This document shows positions 53,940-64,000 of a stretch of 64,000 nt of DNA, one piece after another. The position numbers were made by a program, and so were the translations under genes. The stretch covers positions 20,157,501-20,221,500 of the forward strand of contig NC_091971.1 in the NCBI RefSeq assembly GCF_036711975.1, written 5' to 3'. The notes under the pieces are model-generated. The model had not been told where the DNA came from and did not search any database. It saw nothing but the letters and a program-made list of their open reading frames with translations. The stretch comes from Onthophagus taurus. Lineage: Eukaryota > Arthropoda > Insecta > Coleoptera > Scarabaeidae. Each line of letters opens with the position of its first letter. Position 1 is the first letter of the stretch.

Positions 53940-56515
53940 TTATTTATCTAAACTACCAGGTTTTCATAGCGTGATCCGATTTCATCTCGAATTGGCAACT
54001 TAAAATCATTACTATTTTCAAATTTTCTTCTTTATATGTATCTGCAATACGACGAGAAAAGAAATCTTTCTTAAATAGTACATTTGTGACTAGTGATGTA
54101 AAGAGTAGTTGGCGGCTGTTATCCGAGTTGCAGATTGTCAACAGGTCCAAACCAACTGTTCCCGCACATTTAGATTATGTTGGAAATATTAATGATTATT
54201 TTGTGAATTCTGTTGGTTATGTTGATGTGGATGATGATTTGCTCACTTTTTATGGTACAAATATGCTTTACCCAAATTCCCATGAGAGATTTTCGTTTGG
54301 ACTCAGTGACACCCCTTCGATCATTAAAATTTTAAATGGCATTAAATCAACATCTTCTGGTATAGACGAATTGAACATCACATTTATAAGAATGTATCTC
54401 CCTGAAATATTGCCCTACATTGTACATATTATAAATACCTGTCTTGAACAGTCTATTTTCCCGGAAGCCTGGAAGATTGCTTTGGTAATGCCGTTGCCTA
54501 AAAAACCAAATCCAGCAGGTCTAGCGGACCTGCGTTTAATTAGTATCCTGCCAGTTATCTCAAAAGTCCTTGAAAGGTGCATAGAGGTCCAATTGCGTAA
54601 ATATATTAGTGAGCATAACATCTTGCCCACCTCTCAGTCTGGTTTTCGACTTAACCATAGCTGTACAACGGCTCTATTAAAGGTAACAGACGATATTATT
54701 AGAGCTCGTGATGGAGGTCTATGTGGGATACTTGTACTTCTGGACTACAGTAAGGCCTTTGATAAGGTTAACCATTCAATGCTTTTAGCTCTTCTGCGCT
54801 ATGTTGGTCTGTCCGACTCAGCGGTTTTGCTTTTGGAAAGTTTCCTATCCAATCGTGCTCAGATAGTAAAATTGAACAATGTATCCTCATCATCACTTAT
54901 CATCCTTTATTGTTTTCCGTGTATACATCCCAGTAGCCTAAGTGCATTCAATATTCGTCGATACACATGTACGCAGATGACACCCAAATTTACATAACCT
55001 TTCCAAAGGAACACCTCGCTTCTGCTTGCTCAAAAATAAATGCAGATCTGAACGCTATTTTAGATTGCTCGCACAAGATGGCACTAACTCTCAATGCCAC
55101 TAAATCTAAGGTAGTCATCTGTGGTAACTTGGACTCTGATAGTGTCGGTATATTTTTGGGTGGAGAAAGGCTGGTAGTAAAGGGGGCGTGATGGCTCAGC
55201 GTGTTAGCTCTCGGGTTAACACGCAGACGTCCCGGGTTCGAACCCCGGTGAATTCACGTTGAGTCGCCCCCCGTCCTTCGGAGGGGACGTTAAGCCGTCG
55301 GTCCCGGCAACCAGTCTAACATCTCTGGTTGTCGTTAGCACGCATGTGTGTGAGGCTCGACTTATAGGGACGAATGCGCGTGAGCGCCCTCTGACCCCTC
55401 GGGGTCGGGGCGGCGGTAATTCGTCATTGGAAACGAGTAAGCGGTATCGTCACCTAACGAGATCTTCTCTACCATCTCGAGCCTCCAAGGGAGTATGCAC
55501 AAGGGGCCCACTGGGGCCTAAGTGCGCGTAAAAATTACGCACCCCTCTCTCTACATACATACAAGGCTGGTAGTGTACCCTGAGTCAAAAAATCTGGGTG
55601 TGCTTGTCGACAGCAATCTGCGATTCAGCAGTCATGTCACTGCTTGCGTGATAAAGGCATATGGTGTTCTTAGATGCCTCTATCAACACCGACACATTTT
55701 AAATATAATTGCAAAGAAACGTTTGTGCGAAACACTTGTTCTGTCAAATTTTGTGCATTGTGCTGCCATGTATGGTCCATGTTTAACTGGGTATGAACTT
55801 CATCGTATTCAAAGGGTTCAAAATAGCTGTCTTCGTTTTATGTATGGCGTTCGCAAGCGTGAAAATTGGTCACTGCAAAATGGTTAAATATCAGAAACAA
55901 ATTCAAACATCAGTTCTTGTGTCTTGTGCACAGGTTAATTACTACGGGGACTCCACCTTACTTATATAATAAAATCACTTATAGGACCGATGTTCATAAC
56001 TTGAATCTTAGACACAAAAATACTATCGCCGTTCCTGCTCACAGGAAAGCTCTTTTTAGGCGCTCTTTTTCATATAATGTGGCCAAGGAGTATAATTCCT
56101 GTCCTCCTGAATTTAAAAATAAAAGTCTATCCGTTTTTAAAGTTAACTTGCGTAACACCTTGTTTCGGCTTCAGATGGGTCAACATAATCCTTATGCTGC
56201 CTCAGTGCTCTGACATTGGGTTGTTATCTATTTATTGGTTATATAGGGAATCATTTGAATTGATTAATTTAATTGCGGAAAACAATTGAATATGTAATTA
56301 TTATTCGTTCTCAACTCTAGGTTGAGTTGAACAGATGGCCTCCATCGCGATGGATGCCAATCTGGACTCCGCCTATTGGCCGCAGAGTGTAATTAGTTTC
56401 ACATATAGAATGAATTTTTCATTTATTTTTTTTCTTTTATGTTATTGTTTAACTTTTTTATGTTGGTTGTTGCGGTCAATAAAGTACTATTATTATTATA
56501 TTATAATATGTCACA
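53940..56515 (+). mobile_element. LINE D, Jockey-like, carrying a SINE
   Basis: From about 54040 the plus strand encodes the linker and reverse transcriptase: SSWRLLSELQ, FPEAWKIALVMPLPKKPNP, DLRLISILPVISKVLERCIE, QSGFRLNHSCTTALL and LLDYSKAFDKVNH (first catalytic aspartate), open to 54997. A deletion removes the VPQG block. A shifted frame at 54967-55191 then gives HMYADDTQIYITF. The SINE at 55179-55562 interrupts the next segment, after which SKNLGVLVDSNLRFSSHV (55570-55887) and PAHRKALFRRSFSYN (55866-56213) complete the C-terminus. A 3' UTR and ATT-repeat tail end near 56515. The endonuclease is missing (5' truncation). The tail matches LINE B, so both belong to one clade. Confidence 0.8.
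55179..55562 (+). mobile_element. tRNA-derived SINE with 12-bp target duplication
   Basis: AAGGCTGGTAGT occurs at 55167-55178 and again at 55563-55574, a perfect 12-bp duplication, and the LINE D frame continues across it. The insert is GC-rich, unlike its surroundings. Its head holds an A-box-like TGGCTCAGCGTG (55192-55203) and a B-box GGGTTCGAACCCC near 55234, spaced as in a tRNA gene (internal RNA polymerase III promoter). A body with GACGTTAAGCCGTCGGTCCC follows. The 3' end is a short CTCT/CATA simple tail. It cannot encode protein; a 90-codon frame across it is incidental. Confidence 0.88.
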
Positions 56516-56589
56516 AATGATTACCGGTAATTATCAGTAAAGGAACATGTTGAAGCACTTACGCCAGGAGGTTACAAGAGGTTATTTTA

Positions 56590-56725
56590 TTAAAAACTAC
56601 GTTTTCACGACTAGTGCTATAACTAATGTAAGTCTGGAAACTTCCGGGTTATGATTTGCGTCTATTAAGACATTATTTACGTTTTGGATGACATGTTGCA
56701 ATCTTTTTCAAGCATAAGTGCAAAA
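56590..56725 (+). mobile_element. Decayed Penelope-like terminal fragment
   Basis: CTTCCGGGTTATGATTTGCG, ACGTTTTGGATGACATGTTG and CAATCTTTTTCAAG run parallel to the terminal region of the Penelope-like element at 23490-23565, in the same orientation, including a mutated version of the hammerhead-like core. No coding part is attached. Confidence 0.55.
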
Positions 56726-56879
56726 CTAGTTGTGGTGAAAGAGCTTCGCATTGCTGTTCGAACGTCTGCAATCATTTGCTTTAGGATTTAATTTTTCTTC
56801 GCTTCGTTCTTGCTAAAAACTTCTGCATCGTTTTGACCCTAGAAAAGCGACAGAAAGGTGCATCGATAAGCATTCTCTA

Positions 56880-57465
56880 AAAGCACTTCAGGCCTACACG
56901 AGTAACTCAGACAACCTGAGTGAATTCGCTTGGGGCAATGATGTTACTTTATGGTGTTTTCCAGGTCACAAAAACATTGGGGTAATGAAAAGGCGGATAA
57001 GCTGGCCAAAGAGGCAGCGAAAACGCCCTTTATTGCACCCCAATCCGGCTGTGGACTACAAAAAAGTCACTTAACGCAAGCAATCATTGGTTGGGAGGCC
57101 TCAAAGGTAGCCTTACGCTGGAATGAACTTCCAGGTCACATACAGGCGAAGACTATTTCCACTTTATAACCGGCCATGCGCCCCTAAAATACCACCTCTT
57201 CTATATTGGAGAAACTGAGGATCAAACTTGTCGACTTTGCAACGGCAAGTCGGAGACTATTGAAAATACACCGTGAACGCGTCACCAGAGGCCGCCTAAG
57301 ACACAAAGTTCGGCTAATACCTACTGACATAAAGGAACAAGACCTTGGAGCAACATTAAGGTTCATCAAGGACCTACATTTGCCCTAAACCTTTTAGAGC
57401 TTAAGTTACAATAGTTCTTATAGATCGCGGTGACGAGAACGGCGGCTCTCGGCAGCAATAATAAC
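56880..57465 (+). mobile_element. LINE A, second copy, RNase H end
   Basis: Plus frames give WGNDVTLW-x-FPGHKNIG, NEKADKLAKEA, SGCGLQKSHLTQAIIGWEA and DQTCRLCNGKSET, then a non-coding 3' end with CCTAAACC and CGGCAGCAATAAT. This parallels 6270-6750 plus 8043-8176. It is uninterrupted by LINE B and so shows the original state of that insertion site. Several frameshifts. Confidence 0.7.
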
Positions 57466-58764
57466 AATAACTCTGAGAGAAAAGAAGTCTTTAGTCAAAA
57501 CAGTAGACGAATGGGGATAATACAACTTGGCACCATAACAAGCAAATTTCTTAAACTTTACACACTCATAAGACATACTTTCCGCGTAGCATTGTGATGA
57601 GGAATAGTGGTGCCAAAATAAATTATTCCTGCATAGCATAACATCTTTCCCGTCGATCGTAAATTAGTTATATTTGTGAGAATTCTCAATTTTAGTTCTT
57701 TAATCGTTATTTTGTTTGCCTCTCAAGCCATCAGTCTAACATGTGGAAGGAAAGTATTCCGAAAGGCTGATGTTGAACAAGGACGGGGACAGGTGGATGG
57801 ATGAGTATAGAAGGAACAGGAATCAATGGGGGATGAATTGAATGGGTTCAGATCTAGTATAGTGAAGACGATAAATAAGACGTGGAAAAGATTTAAGGAA
57901 GAATGAAGAGAGATGCTTTGTTTAAAAGTATGCTCCATCTGGAGCTGTGGAAGTCTGAAGAAAAGTCTGTTAGTGAGGATGGGATGGTTGCTGAAGCCGA
58001 GTGAAATTGTCTGGCTTCAATAGTTGGTAATGTGTTGGATAAGGCGATAGCTGCTGAGTAGGATTAAGAGAGGTGGAGGAATGATTCAAGAATTAAAAAT
58101 TGTGTAAAAATGTAAGGAGAACAGGTGACTGGCTGTACAATGAGAGAAATGTTAAACAGCTGTCTCCAAAATTCATGTACAACGGATGATCACAGATTCT
58201 TTTGCTCAAAACAAACTACGTGCCAACTACGATGAGGTTTTATAATTGTAATGACGTAAACAAGGCTTGCAGATATTTTAAATACATTTTTTCTGGCATA
58301 TCCACTTACGTAATCAAAATCTTATGAAAGACAAAAAAGTTTCAAAACTAAATATTACTATTCCATCATTTCTGTGTTTCTAAAATTGTATCGGAAAGCA
58401 TAAAAAAATTTAATTGAACCTAGGAACTCACTTCTGAAAAATGGTTTAAATTGATTTACGCTTTTCGAATAAAAAATAAAAGAATTTAATTTCCTAACTT
58501 TGAAGTCCTTTAGTGTCAAAACAAAGCAAATTTGGATATAGATAACTTAAATCGACCTATTTTGAGCCAAGAAATCTATGTACACGCATTTCGGAGACAG
58601 CCTGTATATGCTGTCAAAAACTAATTTCCTCAAACATCTATCTCAAACCAAAATTAAACATTGCATAACTTAATACCAACAGCAATCTTCAACGCCCCTA
58701 AAATCCGCGAATTCCCACAAAAATACATTATAGACGTTGTAATACAAAACCACCATCCCTTCAG
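57466..58764. other. Interval without recognised genes
   Basis: No domain-like reading frame or clear repeat was identified. Composition is AT-rich apart from a more balanced part at 57730-58100. Confidence 0.35.
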
Positions 58765-60240
58765 TCATAATCATAATCACAATCTTTATTGTACTATAAG
58801 ATAGTTCTCTTACACTCGTCAGTACAATTTACAGGTTCACATTTACTTACGAACAATAAGAAATATCAATATTACATTTTAAAAATTCATCGACGGAAGA
58901 CCTCTGACATTAATCTACATATATCTAGTATATATATACTAGATATATACATATCTAGTGTTGATCTTCATATCAAGATACACATTACAACGATTACGAG
59001 TTGCATCTGTGAACATCAGCATGATTTCAAAGCTCATCGAAATTGTTCAGAGCATACAATATACAATTTAGTATATAAATAGATGGCATGTGTCCTCACT
59101 GTATCCCAGGCCTCCCACAACTTTTAGAGCCCTACGCTGTAAGTTAAAGACCCGTTTGCTAGCGGGAGTGTTTCCCCACGCTAAAATAGCATAAGATATA
59201 TAGCTTTGTATAAGCGCGAAGTAAGCGGTTTTTACTACTTCTAGTTCCACTTTGACAATAAGATTTTGTAGCAAAAAGATGTTTTTTTAAAATTTTCTTA
59301 CTTATAGCGTCAACACGATGATCGAACTTCAATATTGGAGTAGTTATGTGAACTCCCAAGAATTTACCAAACGACGGTTTACTAACATTAGTAAAATTAA
59401 AATTTCTCTGACTTAATATCATTCTGACTGTTTTCCCATCATTCAAACACAACTCATTCGCGATGCACCATTTACGTGCTCTATCTAGAACCAATTCTAA
59501 TCTTTGAATGACCTCTTCAGCTTCATTGCTGCAGATAATCAAAGTGGCATCGTCAGCATATAATAAACAGTCAATGTCCCTAAAATAATACGGAAAGTTA
59601 TTGAAAAACATCAACAATAAAAGAGGACCAACGATAGAACCCTGTGGAACACCCCTAGTCGAAGTGACTCTTTCTGATGTCACTTGACCACAAGTCACCT
59701 GTTGTTTGATCACAAGTTTATCAAGAAGAATTGGATGAGAAACTGTATCGAATGCACGAGACAAGTCCAAAAACAATTACATAGAGTATTCACGCTTTTT
59801 AAAGCTGTCAAGACAGATATTCACATATTTAAGTTCCGCGTCAGAGGTACACCTACTCCTTCGAAAGCCAAACTGATAAGGGTGCAATACATTATTTTGG
59901 TTCAAGTATGCGATGATTATATTGAAAAGGGCCCTTTCAAATATTTTGGAAAAGGTGGGCAGAATACTTATAGGACGAAAATTAGCATTATTGTTCTTAT
60001 CTCCGCCTTTAAATATTGGAATTATATTAGCTATTTTTAATAAGTCAGGAAATACGCCAGATGAAAGGAAAGGTTCACCAATCGTGTAAAGGGCGCCACA
60101 TATAGACCGGTGTTACTTCTCACAAAGTTTGCAGAAATGCCATAAATGTTTTTAGAGTTACTAGATTTTAAACTGCAAAGCAGATCACGAACTTCAATCG
60201 GCGTAACTTCAGTAGTCATCTGAAAGGATACAATGCAGTA
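58765..60240 (-). mobile_element. LINE E, Jockey-like reverse transcriptase, 5' truncated
   Basis: Minus-strand order: TPIEVRDLLCSLKSSNSKNI (60200), IANIIPIFKGGDKNNNANF and RPISILPTFSKIFERALF (60030-59930), YQFGFRRSRCTSDAE, then in the open frame 59776-59159 MFLDLSRAFDTVSHPI (first catalytic aspartate), TSTRGVPQGSIVGPLL, CLLYADDATLIICS (active site intact) and GKFLGVHITT. The tail (59274-59068) has YAILAWGN and FNLQRRALKVV. The 3' UTR includes a perfect AT-rich palindrome and ends in an ATGATT-like tail near 58765. A few frameshifts occur. The endonuclease is absent. Confidence 0.78.
58919..58948. repeat. Perfect 30-nt AT-rich palindrome
   Basis: The sequence centred on TATATATA between 58919 and 58948 is its own complement over 30 nt, containing CTAGTATATATATACTAG. 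It lies in the 3' untranslated part of LINE E. It could form a hairpin in the transcript, or be an AT-microsatellite accident. Confidence 0.6.
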
Positions 60241-60699
60241 GATTGTATCTCACATGGAATTATGACCAAAATAATGCGGTACTTTCTCTTGTAACTTATC
60301 CTGCGAATGATATCACCCAATTATTGTTTCACCAATTTGACCATCTTCAAAACCCTCATCAACAAATATGTAACTAAACAAAGTAACCTCAATCGTATAA
60401 AACGTCAAAATTTGCAATTTGCAAAATGCTCACGAAATAATAAACCACTCTTTCTAATATAAATAATAAATTCTTTTAAAGAACACGAAATCTACATGCT
60501 AAGTTTGGACACATTACACTAAATTCATAAATTCGCACAAAATATCACCTCTGAAACATGATCCACAAGAACAAGTATAACACTTATTGACCACATCATC
60601 TGGACTACCATTAGAAAAGTCAATACCCTCCTTAAAACTTAAAACCCATAATAACTTTTAGAAATTTAAAGAATAGTCACCTATAAAAGTCACCTTTCT
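60241..60699. other. Interval without recognised genes
   Basis: AT-rich sequence between LINE fragments; nothing identified. Confidence 0.35.
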
Positions 60700-60930
60700 T
60701 CCTTAACTAACAATGCTTTGCATGCGTCACTCCAATATAGAACAAGATCAAACCTTCAAAAACTACAAATAGCCGAGGACAAGTCCCTCAGAATAATCAC
60801 AAATTGCCACAAAAGAACCCATCAAAGTGAAACCACTTTAGCTCGTCATAACCAAACTCAACACAAAATATGTTCAGAACATAAAATCGAACTCTATTCT
60901 ACTTGTCCAGAGTATCTTCAATAAGAACTT
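60700..60930 (+). mobile_element. LINE C-terminal fragment
   Basis: The plus frame has SNLQKLQIAEDKSLRIITN, the K-LQ-Q-N-K-LRII segment found after the RT thumb of Jockey-type LINEs. Only about 70 residues remain, with no diagnostic RT motif. Confidence 0.5.
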
Positions 60931-61099
60931 TACCCGATCCAATATAAATCTCAATATGACGTTAATCTAACCTCACACTATCCAAAGGAACTACGGATTC
61001 CTAACATTGAAGTTGATTCTTTTACCCATCGTGATTAAATGCAATAATTCGAGCATGTTCTTTTCATTTGGAACATGTATGTACAAATGAGTAATCCTG

Positions 61100-62640
61100 T
61101 ATGAGTACGTGATCCTCACTTAAAGCAGAAATTAAATAAACTGTCTCACACCATTGCTAAAGCTTTAGAATCCCATCAAATTGCAAATTATCAGAGTCTT
61201 CTAAGCAATATGGATAATAAAGATTCAGGAATGTTTATAACAACAAGAAAAATACTGAGAAGACAGAAGAAATTCTTACAATACCCATGAAGGGAATCAG
61301 TTCTCCACTGATGAAGGAAAAACTCAAGCCTTTGCTGATTATTTTGAATTAACATTTACTCGTCATATACCTCAAGAAAGCATGTTTTCTTCTGTTACTA
61401 TTCAAACATATAATGAAACTCATCTTCCGCGAATAGAAAGAGTAGATGAAGAAGTAACAAATGAAGAAATCAGATATTTAATTAACAAAATCTATGCAAT
61501 AGAAAGGCCCCAGGGCATGGCCTTATACCAAATATAATTCTAAAACATTATTAATTCGAATAGTACTAGCCACTTAACTGATATCTTCAATTCTAGCTTA
61601 AAAATTGATTACTTTCCGGTGACTTGAAAAAAGCTGAGATACTAATCTTTCCTAAGCCAGGAAACAGAGCAATGTTATATCTAATTACCGTCCTATAAGC
61701 CTTTTAGCAACTCTCTCAAAATTGTTTGAAAAAGTTATAATGCGAGGACGTCAAGATTCAAGATCAGCTGCTGGAAAGTTTGCTACAGTTTGATTTTCGA
61801 ACGGGTCATGCAGCAATTCACCAATTGGTGCGTGTTACAGAATTTATTGAGAAAGGTTTTGAAAATAAGCAATACACCACTGTCGCCTTTTTAGATGTAG
61901 CTAAAGCTAGATGACTATATTACCGCAATATTTATGTCATATCTTCAAGAACGAACTTTTTGTGTAAGAATAAATGGGACCTATTCAGATACAAGATGTA
62001 TTAGAGCAGGACTTTCTCAAGGAGGTATATTGTCACCAACCTTATTTAATATATTTTTGCATGATATACCGTGCCAAAGATGCAATGAAAAAAGCTCTGT
62101 TTGCTGACAATATGTTGATTATGACCCAAGGAAGTGATTTGGAACAGCTAAAAGATGCAATTAACGACGTGCAGAAATGGCTTACAAAATGGTCCTTACA
62201 CCTGAATGAAGACAAATGTGAATCTTTACGATACGACGTTACCGAAATCCAACACGCATTGTAATCAATAACACAGAACTTCATTGGAATCCTAAAGACA
62301 AAGCTATCAAATACTATTTCCTCTGATAAATAGAACAAATCATCTGAAAACTAGAAATGCTTCCGCAACAAATATCCAAAAAATACAATCTCTACAAAAA
62401 AAATTCTACGGACGGCAGTAGATGTGCCATGGTTTATTCGCAGTGAACAACTTCACTGAACTAAACATAATGACTATTGAATGTTTTATAAGAAAAAAAA
62501 TTATGAAAACATCAATAAGTGTTCCAGTGCTACTAACTTTAATTTGGATTTCAAAAATTTGCATCAGCGACTTAAATGAAAAATGCCTCAAGATTTATTG
62601 TAAATTTAGCTTAAATTAGATTCCCTCGGAAAGTTACTTT
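61100..62640 (+). mobile_element. LINE G, decayed reverse transcriptase
   Basis: Plus-strand frames in order: FITTRKILRRQKKFLQYP (61230), GKTQAFADYFELTFTRHIP (61310), INKIYAIERPQGM, EILIFPKPGN (61640), QFDFRTGHAAIHQLVRVTEF (61790), TTVAFLDVAKA (61880, first catalytic aspartate), IRAGLSQGGILSPTLFNIFL (62000), ALFADNMLIMTQG (62090) and WSLHLNEDKCE. The second active-site motif reads FADN instead of an ADD, so it is inactive, and many frameshifts are present. The tail near 62390-62450 (KKILRTAVDVPWFI) is typical of Jockey. The end near 62640 is approximate. Confidence 0.7.
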
Positions 62641-62728
62641 GTTTCTTTAGTGAATTTAGCCGTTATATTAATGTAAATATGAATAGTTCTATTAATAATA
62701 AAAAAAAGGCGGTAAAGTATGTAATGCC

Positions 62729-62983
62729 GTGATATTTACAGCATCTAAACAGAGATGTTATTTGTGTGGTGCAACATCCACTAGATTAAACAATATAGAT
62801 ACATACATTCTTAGAGCAGATATGACTTATACCTCAAATTACAGTCAAAAAATTAATGATGGAAACTTTCAAAATGTATTTGAACTTTCCAATATTTCTG
62901 CTACCCCTTCCCAACAACTGCCTATTAGATCTCTCTTTGCCAAATATCAAGTAAAACAGCATGTTGTTTTAAAAAGTCTTTAA
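62729..62983 (+). CDS. Small ORF with a C-x2-C motif, probable transposon relic
   Basis: The frame contains ASKQRCYLCGATSTRLNNID. A similar CY-CGAT-NN segment is familiar from uncharacterised transposon-related proteins in insects. The rest (84 residues in all) has no recognised domain and no upstream exon was found. Treat as a likely relic rather than a host gene. Confidence 0.3.
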   Translation: MIFTASKQRCYLCGATSTRLNNIDTYILRADMTYTSNYSQKINDGNFQNVFELSNISATPSQQLPIRSLFAKYQVKQHVVLKSL

Positions 62984-63806
62984 TATTCCTCAATGCCAAC
63001 AGAGCACTTTTATTGTCTGATATTAATTAACATTTAATGTCGCTTCTAAGGAAATGTATTTCAAAGCCTCTCCACTAGCGATTGCCTCTTCCAGTATATA
63101 CACTTAAAGCTAAATGGAGCTTGAAACTCATTTGAAAGCATCTGGAAAAACTATTAAATCGCTCATATTAGTTAAATATTGGAAAATGACAAATTCGAAA
63201 TGAACAGGAAAAACATAAGTATGCAGTAATTGAAAATTTGGGAGGTACTATTTTTAATCCCTAACTTTTTCTTTAATTTTACTCTACGATTTGTAATCTG
63301 CATAAAATCCTTCTTTTGTTAAGTATTTGTTTTTAAGGGTTGAATCCTATTTTCTCTTATTTCTTATATGTTAAAACGCAAAGAATAATTGTTTAAAGAT
63401 TATTTAAAATCGGTTGAAGTTGCTTGGAATTTAACAAGAAATCCATTAAAATCACATAAAATGATAAAATCCATTTAAAATTAAAATCTTTTGAGTTCCT
63501 TTTAGAGTAACCATAGAAACTTGTATTGATTTTAATTTCACCACGCTGAAGTGAGAAGCATACAAACAGGGTTGAACAGTTACTATTTTTACCGGATTGA
63601 CTCGAGATCGTGATAAAATGAGATATTTTCCGGACGAATCAAAATAATCAGTGTTTTTTTTCTTTATCGGGGGTGATTAATCAAGATTTTGTTACAAGGT
63701 TTTCAACAAGAAAAAAGGAACAAAAAGTTCAATAATAAAACAATCTAATTAAAAGCTTTCTAAGTAAAGCTTTAGTTTAAAATAATAACTTTATAAGGAA
63801 ATAAAA
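62984..63806. other. Upstream region of gene 4
   Basis: AT-rich sequence without recognised features; it should contain the promoter and 5' UTR of the gene starting at 63807. Confidence 0.35.
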
Positions 63807-63966
63807 ATGAGTAAGAATTTTACAACAAAAGCTTTAAGATGCCTCTCAGAAAGTTCAACAGAAACGAATTTAGAGGAAGAATGGTTAAAAATAGCCGCCG
63901 AAGAATTAGGTGAAAATCCAGAAAAACGTAAACAGGAAATAGCCGCAGTAAAATTAATGATAATGA
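63807..63966 (+). CDS. CRAL-TRIO gene 4, first exon (gene continues beyond the window)
   Basis: An ATG at 63807 opens 53 codons that end in phase 1 at a GTGAGT donor. The peptide ends EEEWLKIAAEELGENPEKRK and EIAAVKLMIM, parallel to the exon 2 end of gene 1 (EYLEWAERELGE ... LDELRQMIIG), and the phase-1 donor sits at the same place in the fold as in genes 1-3. The following CRAL-TRIO N and lipid-binding exons should lie beyond 64000. The N-terminal 25 residues are serine/threonine-rich and unlike those of the neighbours. Confidence 0.75.
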
Positions 63967-64000
63967 GTGAGTCAATAAAAAAAATGTCAAGGATTCTTTA

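Noticed and set aside
55203..55260. Possible genuine tRNA gene from the A and B boxes
   Set aside because: The cloverleaf cannot be closed convincingly and the segment is the head of a SINE bounded by a target duplication.

Overview
This is AT-rich eukaryotic DNA, almost certainly from an insect and possibly a beetle. The case rests on spliced CRAL-TRIO lipid-carrier genes of the insect alpha-tocopherol-transfer-protein-like type and on arthropod transposon families (mariner, Penelope-like, Jockey-like LINEs, hAT, piggyBac and Harbinger remnants). No bacterial-style operons, CRISPR arrays or rRNA genes were seen.

The host genes are few. A terminal coding exon of an unrecognised acidic protein lies at 3222-3461 (+), followed by a long AU-rich candidate 3' UTR. 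The main gene content is a cluster of four CRAL-TRIO genes whose exons I assembled from splice sites and reading phase. Gene 1 (+) has four exons from 27348 to 35954. Gene 2 (-) has three exons between 52165 and 36232, with a 15-kb second intron. Gene 3 (-) has two exons at 53366-52490, directly upstream of gene 2 in the same orientation. Gene 4 (+) is represented only by its first exon, 63807-63966, and continues beyond the window. Genes 1 and 2 are tail to tail, 277 bp apart. Genes 1, 2 and 3 share a phase-1 intron in the CRAL-TRIO N region, and genes 1 and 2 share the next intron, which gene 3 has lost.

The rest is mostly repeats, many nested. From left to right: a decayed SCAND3/ZBED-like hAT gene (1-645); a hAT-ended element filled with satellite DNA (964-2910; further copies at 32767-34613 and 49201-50688); LINE A with LINE B inserted in it (5672-8176); pogo and Mutator-like transposase remnants (10800-12302); LINE fragments (15180-17000); a six-copy 567/568-bp satellite (19471-22860); and next to it a LINE split by a Penelope-like element with a GIY-YIG endonuclease (22915-26250).

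The introns of genes 1 and 2 hold a doubly truncated LINE, a mariner element of the DD41D pattern with about 615-bp terminal inverted repeats (38104-40692), MITEs, and two of the three satellite-bearing hAT copies. Between genes 3 and 4 are a LINE carrying a tRNA-derived SINE with a perfect 12-bp target duplication, and several decayed LINEs.

The most unusual object is the hAT-ended element family. Its transposase interior is replaced by a dimeric satellite array of about 185-bp half-units, with a different unit number in each copy.
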